NCBI GenBank assembly: GCA_963706685.1
Contig: CAVPMY010000012.1
Location: forward strand, 56,489 to 120,488
Length of the DNA: 64,000 bases
Direction: 5' to 3'
Source: CADEEN01 sp963706685
Lineage (GTDB): Bacteria > Pseudomonadota > Gammaproteobacteria > Burkholderiales > Burkholderiaceae_C
Part shown: piece after piece, positions 16,125 through 22,384 of the stretch
Layout of the letters: each line of letters opens with the position of its first letter
Position numbering within the stretch: the first letter of the stretch is position 1
Position numbers and translations under genes: made by a program
Notes under the pieces: generated by a model
The model's database searches: none
What the model was told of the DNA's origin: nothing
The model's input: only the letters and a program-made list of their open reading frames with translations

Positions 16125-17077
16125 GCGACATGCCCTTCACGATCAACGCGCGCTACCCCGATCCGTCGGTCGAGGTTCTCGACGACGCTTTCGCCTCGCT
16201 GCGGCTGTACAGCGCCAGCATCGAGCAACTCGCCACCGGTTGCCGCTGGAGCGAAGGCCCGGTGTGGTTCGGTGACGGGCGCTACCTGCTGTGGAGCGAC
16301 ATCCCGAACAACCGCATCCTGCGCTGGGACGATGCGTCGGGCGCCGTGAGCGTGTTCCGTGAACCATCGAACAACGCCAACGGCCACACCCGCGACCGCG
16401 AAGGACGGCTCGTCAGTTGCGAACACCTGACGCGCCGTATCACTCGCACCGAGTACGACGGCCGCATCAGCGTGCTTGCCGATCGTTTCGACGGCAAGCG
16501 CCTGAACTCGCCCAACGACATCGTCTGCGCCAGAGACGGCAGCCTCTGGTTCACCGATCCGAGCTTCGGCATCGCCGGGCACTGGGAGGGCGATCCGGCC
16601 ACGCCGGAGCTGCCGCATGCGGTGTACCGGCTGTCACCCAAGGGCGAACTGCAGCAGGTGCTGATCGATCTCAAGGGCCCCAACGGCCTGGCGTTTTCGC
16701 CCGACGAGTCGGAGCTCTACGTCGTCGAAAGCCGCGCCGAGCCGCATCGGCGCTTGTGGGCCTATCGCGTCGGCAATGATGGCGCGCTGGCGAACAAGCG
16801 CCTGGTCATCGACGCCACCGACGGTGGCGCGCTCGACGGCATTGCCATCGACGCCGAAGGCAATATCTGGTGCGGCTGGGGCGGCAACGGCCGCGTGCCT
16901 TCCGAGCCGCTCGACGGCGTGCGCGTCTTCGACGCCGCCGGCAAGGCGCTCGGCCACATTCATTTGCCCGAGCGCTGCGCCAACCTGTGCTTCGGCGGCG
17001 CCAAGCGCAACCGGCTGTTCATGGCGTCAAGCCATTCGCTCTACGCTTTGTACGTGAACGTACAGGGCGCGCTCTGA
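16121..17077 (+). CDS. SMP-30/gluconolactonase-family lactonase, probable aldarolactone hydrolase
   Basis: A six-bladed beta-propeller hydrolase of about 315 residues that opens sugar-acid lactones. Metal-binding positions of the SMP-30 family are visible: the Glu in RWSEGPVWF, the Asn in RLNSPNDIV and the Asp in GALDGIAIDAEGNIW; LWFTDPSFGI and KGPNGLAFSPDES are further family motifs. It would hydrolyse the galactaro- or glucarolactone made by Udh. The start is GTG 16121, overlapping the dctM stop, or ATG 16130. Its last codons contain a palindrome resembling the locus operator. Confidence 0.88.
   Translation: MSDMPFTINARYPDPSVEVLDDAFASLRLYSASIEQLATGCRWSEGPVWFGDGRYLLWSDIPNNRILRWDDASGAVSVFREPSNNANGHTRDREGRLVSCEHLTRRITRTEYDGRISVLADRFDGKRLNSPNDIVCARDGSLWFTDPSFGIAGHWEGDPATPELPHAVYRLSPKGELQQVLIDLKGPNGLAFSPDESELYVVESRAEPHRRLWAYRVGNDGALANKRLVIDATDGGALDGIAIDAEGNIWCGWGGNGRVPSEPLDGVRVFDAAGKALGHIHLPERCANLCFGGAKRNRLFMASSHSLYALYVNVQGAL
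17049..17064. promoter_or_regulatory. Third operator-like palindrome, inside the lactonase 3' end
   Basis: TGTACG-TGAA-CGTACA has the same two-arm, four-base-spacer design as the gudD operator (GTTGTACG-TCAT-CGTACAAC) and shares its TTGTACG left arm. It lies within the last few codons of the lactonase. It could be a distant binding site for the GntR regulator or chance. Confidence 0.35.
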
Positions 17078-17079
17078 AT

Positions 17080-17730
17080 TCAAGGCGGCCGGCGCTCGAA
17101 TCCCTTGGCGAGCGCGGCGCCTGTGGCCGCGCCGAGAAGTTGCGCGGCCACGAACGCTGGCACATGGCCCGGCGCGATGCCCGCAAACGAATCGCTGAAC
17201 ATGCGGCCCAATGCAACGGCCGGGTTGGCGAACGAGGTGCTGGCGGTGAACCAGTACGCCGCACCGATCCACGCGGCAACGAGCACGGCGGCGCGGCCGG
17301 CCGGCGCACGCAGGATCGTCAACAACAAACCTGCCGTGGCCACGAACTCGGCGAGCCACTGGCCGTTGCCGCTGCGCAGCTTGGTGGACCACTGCGGGAA
17401 CGGCAGTTCGAACATCGCCTGGGCCAGCCACGCGCCGAGCACCGCACCGGCCAATTGCACCAGCACATAGGGCAGCAACTCGTTGCGAGGCAACGCGCCG
17501 CGCCACGCCATCACGGCGGAGACTGCCGGGTTGAAGTGCGCGCCGCTGACGGGGCCGAAGATCTCGATCAACACGAACAAGCCGAACACCGTGGCCAGCG
17601 TGTTGGCCAGCAGTGCGACGGCCACGTTCCCGCCCGCCAGGCGCTCGGCCATGATGCCCGAGCCGATGACGATGGCCACCAGCAGCAGCGTGCCAATGCC
17701 TTCGGCGAGCAGCCGGCGCGGCAGGGTCAT
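17080..17730 (-). CDS. Aquaporin-family channel of the arsenic operon (AqpS-like)
   Basis: A 216-residue MIP-family channel with six membrane helices and both NPA boxes: HFNPAVS (N67) and SFANPAVALGR (N169). Instead of an ArsB or Acr3 pump, this arsenic operon ends in a channel. In the AqpS arrangement known from rhizobia, arsenate enters by phosphate carriers, ArsC reduces it, and arsenite leaves by the channel down its gradient. The N-terminus starts at ATG 17730, 46 bp after arsC, with a repeat element between them. Its stop lies 3 bp from the convergent lactonase stop. Confidence 0.88.
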   Translation of the reverse strand: MTLPRRLLAEGIGTLLLVAIVIGSGIMAERLAGGNVAVALLANTLATVFGLFVLIEIFGPVSGAHFNPAVSAVMAWRGALPRNELLPYVLVQLAGAVLGAWLAQAMFELPFPQWSTKLRSGNGQWLAEFVATAGLLLTILRAPAGRAAVLVAAWIGAAYWFTASTSFANPAVALGRMFSDSFAGIAPGHVPAFVAAQLLGAATGAALAKGFERRPP

Positions 17731-17734
17731 GTCC

Positions 17735-17778
17735 CGCGCCGGGCCGTCGGGGGCAGGAGCGAAGCGACTGGGGGGCTC
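17735..17778. repeat. REP-like repeat between arsC and aqpS
   Basis: On the minus strand this reads AGCCCCCCAGTCGCTTCGCT, a C-run, then CGACGGCCCGGCGC. It shares the C-run/TCGCT core and CGGCCCGGC end with the element before malQ and with the block embedded in matB. It fills nearly all the short gap between the two genes. Confidence 0.5.
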
Positions 17779-18271
17779 ACGTGCCAGCGATGTCCTGCAG
17801 TGCGCGGCGCAATGCGGTCTCGTCCAAGCTTTCGATCGGCAATGCGAGCAGTTGCAGCATTCGATAGCCCAACGCCTGACGTGTCAGCTCGAAGGCGCGG
17901 CGCTTGCCGTCGTTGCCGCCTTCGGCGTGGCTCGGGTCCGGATAACCCCAATGCACCTGCACCGGCGCGCCGGGAAAGAAGGGGCAAGTCTCCTTGGCCG
18001 CGCTGTCGCAGACCGTGATCACTGCGCTGAGCCTCGGCGCGCCCGGTGCGGCGAATTCGTCCCAGCTCTTGCTGCGCGGTGATCTCACGTCGATGCCGGC
18101 TGCCGCCAGCGCTTCGAGCGCGAACGGATTGACGCGCCCGCTCGGTGCGCTGCCAGCGCTGTGCGCGACCACGTCACGGCCGAGCTTGCGCGCCCAGTGG
18201 TTGAGCATGGCCTCGGCGAGCACGCTGCGCGCCGAGTTGTGCGTGCACAGGATCAGGACATGCGCCGGCAT
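17777..18271 (-). CDS. arsC: Arsenate reductase, low-molecular-weight phosphatase type
   Basis: A 164-residue cytosolic enzyme reducing arsenate to arsenite. The N-terminal P-loop VLILCTHNSARSVLAEA contains the catalytic CX5R (C9-R15), and VITVCDSAAKETCPFFPG carries the further cysteines used in the intramolecular disulfide relay, so it is of the thioredoxin-coupled class. The Asp loop is in HWGYPDPSH. Its ATG overlaps the stop of the glyoxalase-family gene upstream by four bases (ATGA), showing that arsR, arsI and arsC are translated as one unit. Confidence 0.93.
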   Translation of the reverse strand: MPAHVLILCTHNSARSVLAEAMLNHWARKLGRDVVAHSAGSAPSGRVNPFALEALAAAGIDVRSPRSKSWDEFAAPGAPRLSAVITVCDSAAKETCPFFPGAPVQVHWGYPDPSHAEGGNDGKRRAFELTRQALGYRMLQLLALPIESLDETALRRALQDIAGT

Positions 18272-18729
18272 CAGCAGCAGCTCGCTGCGCCTGGCGCAGA
18301 CGCGGCCTTGAGACGCGCGTCGGCCGGGCAGCAGGCTTGCGCCGCCGCCTGCCCGCCGAAGGTGGGAATGGCCGCCAGCGTGTGGAAGTGTTCCCAGGCC
18401 ACGCCTTGCGGGTCGGTCACCCAATGCTTCTCGCTCGTCGCGTAGCAACAATTCGTCGTGCCCTCGACCTCGAGCGCCAGGTCGGCATTGCGGGCCCGCA
18501 TCTGCAGCGCGGCCAGGTCGTCGCCGTTGTCGGTCTGGATGCCCAGGTGGTCGATGCGCCCGGCCTCGCCGCGCGTGGAGATCGCAAAGTTCAACGGCGG
18601 ATCGTCGAGCATCCATTTCGCATAGTCGCTCTCGCTGCGTGCGGGCGTGGCCCCGAACAGCTTGGAATAGAAGCCGATGCTCTGCGCGAGATCGGCCACG
18701 TGCAGGTGGACGTGAAAACGGTGGCTCAT
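18271..18729 (-). CDS. arsI: ArsI/CadI-family glyoxalase-fold protein, probable organoarsenical C-As lyase
   Basis: A 152-residue vicinal-oxygen-chelate protein. It begins RFHVHLHVADLAQSIGFYS with the first metal-binding His, continues GRIDHLGIQ, and has the diagnostic pair of cysteines in EGTTNCCYATSEKHW followed by WVTDPQGVAWEHFH. In characterised ArsI this Cys pair binds methylarsenite and the Fe(II) site splits the C-As bond. The C-terminus adds two more CC pairs (QACCPAD, SCC), possibly extra arsenic ligands. Four-base ATGA overlaps with arsR and arsC flank it. The alternative name CadI (cadmium-induced) is used for near relatives, so the substrate is inferred from the operon. Confidence 0.82.
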   Translation of the reverse strand: MSHRFHVHLHVADLAQSIGFYSKLFGATPARSESDYAKWMLDDPPLNFAISTRGEAGRIDHLGIQTDNGDDLAALQMRARNADLALEVEGTTNCCYATSEKHWVTDPQGVAWEHFHTLAAIPTFGGQAAAQACCPADARLKAASAPGAASCC

Positions 18730-19046
18730 CGTGAAGTCCTCTGGGTTGGCGGGCAGCAAGCGGTGCCCTCGCAGCAGTTTTCGGTGAGGTAGGCCAGCAG
18801 GCCGTTCATGCGCTCGAAGTTGGCGCGGTAGATGAGGAAGCGGCCGTCGCGCTGCTGCGTCACCAGGCCGCTGGCCATCAACTCCTTGAGGTGGAACGAC
18901 AGGGTGGCCGCCGGCACGCCGGCACCTTCGCTCATCGCGCCCGGCGTCAGGCCGCGCGGGCCGGCGACGACGAGGGCGCGGAACACCTTCAGCCGCAACG
19001 GCTGCGCCAACGCGGCAAGGGAGGCGACAACATTCTGTTCTTCCAT
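18726..19046 (-). CDS. arsR: Arsenic-responsive ArsR-family repressor
   Basis: A 106-residue winged-helix repressor. It has the ArsR fold (LAQPLRLKVFRALV, GVPAATLSFHLKELMASGLV, RDGRFLIYRANF) and a C-terminal cysteine cluster TENCCEGTACCPP that fits the As(III) site of the branch with C-terminal cysteines, not the classical ELCVC site in helix 4. It should repress its own operon arsR-arsI-arsC-aqpS until arsenite binds. It starts at ATG 19046, 59 bp from the divergent pyrC. Confidence 0.93.
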   Translation of the reverse strand: MEEQNVVASLAALAQPLRLKVFRALVVAGPRGLTPGAMSEGAGVPAATLSFHLKELMASGLVTQQRDGRFLIYRANFERMNGLLAYLTENCCEGTACCPPTQRTSR

Positions 19047-19090
19047 GTTTCCAGAATAGTAGAAATATAAAGAAGGCGCAAGCCCCCCGG
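19047..19090 (-). promoter_or_regulatory. arsR promoter/operator region
   Basis: A short AT-rich patch (TTTCCAGAATAGTAGAAATA and following) stands out in this GC-rich sequence directly before arsR. The minus strand offers TATATT and TACTAT as -10 candidates, and TTCCAGAATAGTAGAA is a loose inverted repeat of the kind bound by ArsR dimers. The exact sites cannot be fixed. Confidence 0.4.
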
Positions 19091-19105
19091 GTGGACAATG
19101 CCCGC

Positions 19106-20139
19106 ATGGCCGAGACCCTGACCATCACCCGTCCCGACGACTGGCACCTGCATCTGCGCGATGGTGCGGCGATGGCGGCGGTCTTGCCGGCGACGGCGGC
19201 GCAGTTCGCACGCGCCATCGTCATGCCCAATCTGAAGCCGCCGGTGACCACGGCGGCCGCAGCGCAGGCGTATCGCGAGCGCATCATCGCCGCACTGCCG
19301 GCGGGCGCGGCGTTCACGCCGCTGATGACGCTGTACCTCACCGACCACCTGCCGCCGGAGGAGATCCGCCGCGCCAAGGAAGCGGGCGTCGTCGCCGTCA
19401 AGCTGTATCCGGCCGGCGCGACGACCCACAGCGACGCCGGCGTGACCGATCTGCGGCAGACCTACCGCACGCTGGAAGCGATGCAGCGCGAGGGCCTGCT
19501 GCTGCTGGTTCACGGCGAAGTCACCGACGCACGAGATCGACATCTTCGACCGCGAGGCGGTCTTCATCGAGCGCGTGATGCAGCCCTTGCGCCGTGACTT
19601 TCCGCAGCTCAAGATCGTCTTCGAGCACATCACGACCCTCGAAGCCGCGCAGTACGTGGCGGCGAGCGATCGTTTCACCGCGGCCACGATCACCGCCCAC
19701 CACCTGCTGTACAACCGCAACGCGATCTTCATCGGCGGCCTGCGCCCGCACTACTACTGCCTGCCGGTGTTGAAGCGCGAAGCGCATCGGCGGGCGCTGC
19801 TCGACGCCGCCACGAGCGGCAGTGCGAAATTCTTTCTCGGCACCGACAGCGCGCCGCACGCTGCGCGTGCTGAAAGAAAACTCGGTCTGCGGCGCCGGCT
19901 GCTACACCGCGCCGACTGCCATGGCGCTGTATGCCGAAGCCTTCGAAGCCGCGGGCGCGCTCGACAAGCTGGAAGCCTTTGCCAGCTTCAACGGCCCAGA
20001 TTTCTACGGCCTGCCGCGCAACAGCGGCACGGTGACGCTGAAGCGCGAATCTTGGACGGTGCCGGAGAGCGTACCGTTTGGCGACGCGACATTGAAGCCA
20101 TTGCGCGGCGGTGAAACCCTGGCCTGGAAATTGACATGA
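19106..20139 (+). pseudogene. pyrC: Dihydroorotase, two frameshifts
   Basis: Third step of pyrimidine biosynthesis: cyclisation of carbamoyl-aspartate to dihydroorotate in the cytosol. All active-site parts of the class II enzyme are visible: DDWHLHLRDG (metal HxH), VVAVKLYPAGATTHSD (carboxylated lysine), LLVHGEVTD, FEHITTLEAAQ and LGTDSAPH (Asp). The frame changes at about 19531 (an extra base before EIDIFDREAVFIERV) and near 19862 (before LKENSVCGAGCYTAP). As the gene is essential and otherwise complete, sequence errors are likely. Start ATG 19106 precedes MAETLTITRPDDW. The end overlaps the NYN gene by ATGA. Confidence 0.9.
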
Positions 20140-20873
20140 ACCATGACCGCGTGATGCTGCTGATCGATGCCGACAACGTCTCGCTCGACGTCATCGAGCA
20201 GGCCGTGCCCTGGGTGCACCAGCACTTCGGCGGCCCGCATGTCCGTCGCGCCTACTGCACGGCCGAATCGGCGGTCAAGCACCAGGCGGCGTTCAAGCGC
20301 CTGGGCATCCGGCCGATGGTCAACCTGGCAGCCGGCAAGAACTCGACCGACATCGCACTGGCGGTCGACGCGGTCGAGTTGTGCGGACGCGAGCAGCCCG
20401 ACGTGGTCGTCATCGCCTCGTCGGACTCCGACTTTGCGCCGCTGGTGACGCGCCTGCGCGAGAAGGGCTGCCGCGTCATCGGCATCGGCCAGGAGGGCAA
20501 GACTGGTGACGAGACCATCGGCGTCTATGACGACTACGAGGTGCTGTCGCATCGCAAGAACGCCGCACGCGCAGTTGCGGCGCCGGCCAAGGCGCCGGCC
20601 AAAGTACCGGCCAAGAAACGGGCGCCCAGGAAGGCGCCGGCAAAGAAAGCTGTCGCGTCGGTCCCCGAGAAGGCGCAGGCGATCTTCGACGCGTTGCCGG
20701 CATTGGCTGCGGGCGAGTCGGTCGAGCTGCGTGTGGCCGCAGAGCGTCTTCGCGACGCGAACCTGCTCTCCCGGAGCGGCTCGTCGACCAAGCTGTTCGG
20801 CCAGTTCCCGGAGCTGTTCGAACTGCGACCCGAGAAGCAGCCGAACCATGTGCAGCGTCGCGCTGCGCGGTGA
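20136..20873 (+). CDS. NYN-domain putative ribonuclease with C-terminal OST-HTH-like region
   Basis: A 245-residue protein. Residues 5-140 form a PIN-like NYN fold with the acidic residues expected of a metal-dependent nuclease: VMLLIDADNVSLD, KNSTDIALAVDAVEL and VVIASSDSDFAPLV. Residues 145-175 are a Lys/Ala/Pro-rich basic linker (AKAPAKVPAKKRAPRKAPAK), suited to nucleic-acid binding, and about 180-235 resembles an OST-HTH/LOTUS RNA-binding domain (LRDANLLSRSGSSTKLFGQ). The family (LabA/DUF88) is widely distributed with few assigned roles. Its ATG overlaps the pyrC stop by four bases. Likely RNA degradation or processing; the target is unknown. Confidence 0.85.
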   Translation: MNHDRVMLLIDADNVSLDVIEQAVPWVHQHFGGPHVRRAYCTAESAVKHQAAFKRLGIRPMVNLAAGKNSTDIALAVDAVELCGREQPDVVVIASSDSDFAPLVTRLREKGCRVIGIGQEGKTGDETIGVYDDYEVLSHRKNAARAVAAPAKAPAKVPAKKRAPRKAPAKKAVASVPEKAQAIFDALPALAAGESVELRVAAERLRDANLLSRSGSSTKLFGQFPELFELRPEKQPNHVQRRAAR

Positions 20874-20925
20874 AGTTCGAAGACCCCGCGTTTTATGAGG
20901 ACAAGCAGGTCTTTCGGCCAGGCCG

Positions 20926-20955
20926 CTTGAATTCCGGAGCCAGGACCTAACATCT
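20926..20955 (+). promoter_or_regulatory. Possible heat-shock (sigma-32) promoter of htpX
   Basis: CTTGAA at 20926-20931, a 14-bp spacer, then CCTAACATCT at 20946-20955 resemble the sigma-32 consensus (CTTGAAA and CCCCATnT). The site lies 40-70 bp before htpX, a gene known as heat- or membrane-stress induced in other bacteria. Match to the -10 is partial. Confidence 0.35.
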
Positions 20956-20995
20956 CCGCCGTCCGGGGCCCTTCGCGCCTTGAGTCATCGACGCC

Positions 20996-21874
20996 ATGAA
21001 ACGCATCGCCTTGTTCCTCGTCACCAACCTCGCCGTCATGCTCGTGCTCGGCCTGGTGGTGAACATTTTCGGCCTCAACCGCTTTCTCACCGCCAACGGC
21101 CTCAGCCTGCCGGGCCTGCTCGCGTTCTCCGCCGTGATGGGTTTCGGTGGCGCGATCATCTCGCTGCTGATGAGCAAGCCGATGGCCAAGTGGAGCACGC
21201 GCGCCCAGGTCATCAACGATTCGCCGGACGCCACGCACCAGTGGCTCGTCATGGCCGTCAAGCGCTTTGCCGACAAGGCCGGCATCCAGATGCCCGAAGT
21301 CGCGATCTACGAAGGCCAGGCCAATGCCTTTGCCACCGGCGCCTTCAAGAACTCGGCGCTGGTGGCGGTGTCCACCGGCCTGCTGCAGAGCATGAACCGC
21401 GATGAAGTCGAGGCAGTGATCGGCCATGAGATCGCGCACGTCGCCAACGGCGACATGGTGACGATGACGCTGATCCAGGGCGTGATGAACACCTTCGTCG
21501 TCTTCCTGTCGCGTGTCATCGGCTACGTGGTCGACAAGGTCGTGCTGCGCAACGAGCGCAGCGGCCCCGGCATCGGCTACTACGTGACGACGATCGTGCT
21601 CGACATCGTCCTCGGCGTGCTGGCCGCCATCGTCGTCGCCTGGTTCTCGCGCCGGCGCGAATTCCGCGCCGACCGCGGCTCGGCTGATCTGATGGGCAAT
21701 GCCGTGCCGATGCAGCATGCACTGGCGCGCCTCGGAGGCCTGACGCCCGGCGAGTTGCCGCAGACGGTCAAGGCCATGGGCATCACCGGCGTGCCGAGCG
21801 GCCTGATGAAGCTGTTCTCGAGCCACCCGCCGATCGAAGAGCGCATCGCGGCGCTGCAGGCGCCGCGCTCGTGA
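20996..21874 (+). CDS. htpX: Membrane zinc metalloprotease HtpX
   Basis: Inner-membrane M48 peptidase that degrades misfolded membrane proteins alongside FtsH. The 292-residue protein has two N-terminal membrane helices (about 4-26 and 34-56), the zinc-binding HEIAH motif in EAVIGHEIAHVANGD, two further helices (about 155-175 and 195-215), and the third zinc ligand in EFRADRGSADLMG. MPEVAIYEGQANAFATG is a family hallmark. Length and order match E. coli HtpX. It starts at ATG 20996 and is followed by rnpB on the same strand. Confidence 0.95.
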   Translation: MKRIALFLVTNLAVMLVLGLVVNIFGLNRFLTANGLSLPGLLAFSAVMGFGGAIISLLMSKPMAKWSTRAQVINDSPDATHQWLVMAVKRFADKAGIQMPEVAIYEGQANAFATGAFKNSALVAVSTGLLQSMNRDEVEAVIGHEIAHVANGDMVTMTLIQGVMNTFVVFLSRVIGYVVDKVVLRNERSGPGIGYYVTTIVLDIVLGVLAAIVVAWFSRRREFRADRGSADLMGNAVPMQHALARLGGLTPGELPQTVKAMGITGVPSGLMKLFSSHPPIEERIAALQAPRS

Positions 21875-21903
21875 GGCGCCTGCTGCATGGGACAATCGCC
21901 GTC

Positions 21904-22236
21904 GTGAAGCGGGCCAGACCGCCGCTGGCACAAGTCCCGAAAGGGCGTGCTGGAGGAAGGTCCGGACTGCACAGAGCAGCGTAGCGGCTAACGGCCGTCC
22001 ACCGCGAGGTGAGGATCAGAGCAACAGAGACGAGTCGGGGCGGGTACGCCCGCCACGGGTGAAACGGGCAATCTCTACGCGCAGCAACACCAAATAGGCC
22101 GGCATCGATGTCGCTCGCGGAGCCGGCGGGTAGGTGGCACCGAGCCGTTCAGTGATGAACGGCCCAGATGAATGGCGGTCACGGCGAGGGGTCAAAGCCT
22201 CGCTGCACAGAATCCGGCCTACCGGCCTGCTTCACA
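21904..22236 (+). ncRNA. rnpB: RNase P RNA, class A
   Basis: The catalytic RNA of RNase P, which trims tRNA 5' leaders. The ends pair as the P1 helix: GTGAAGCGGGCCAG at the start and CCGGCCTGCTTCAC at the end. Conserved core segments are present in order: GGAGGAAGGTCCGGACTGC, CAGAGACGAGTCGGG, GGTGAAACGGGCAATCT, and near the 3' end CAGATGAATGGCGGTCACG and ACAGAATCCGGCCTA. Length of about 333 nt is right for beta-proteobacteria. It lies just after htpX, transcribed in the same direction. Confidence 0.93.
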
Positions 22237-22384
22237 CTTTCTTGCGCCACCCTAGATTCGGCAGCGCGGCTCAATCGGGTGCGTAGCGCTGTCACCCGAA
22301 GAGTGCGGGTGGCCGTAGGTGCATGGGTCCGTGTCCATGCAGTGCATGCAGCGAAGCAAAGCGGTCAACTGCCGAGGCTAAGGG

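Noticed and set aside
14939..17077. A 712-residue protein reading through dctM into the lactonase
   Set aside because: The first 390 residues are an out-of-frame shadow of dctM; the true lactonase starts at 16121 or 16130.
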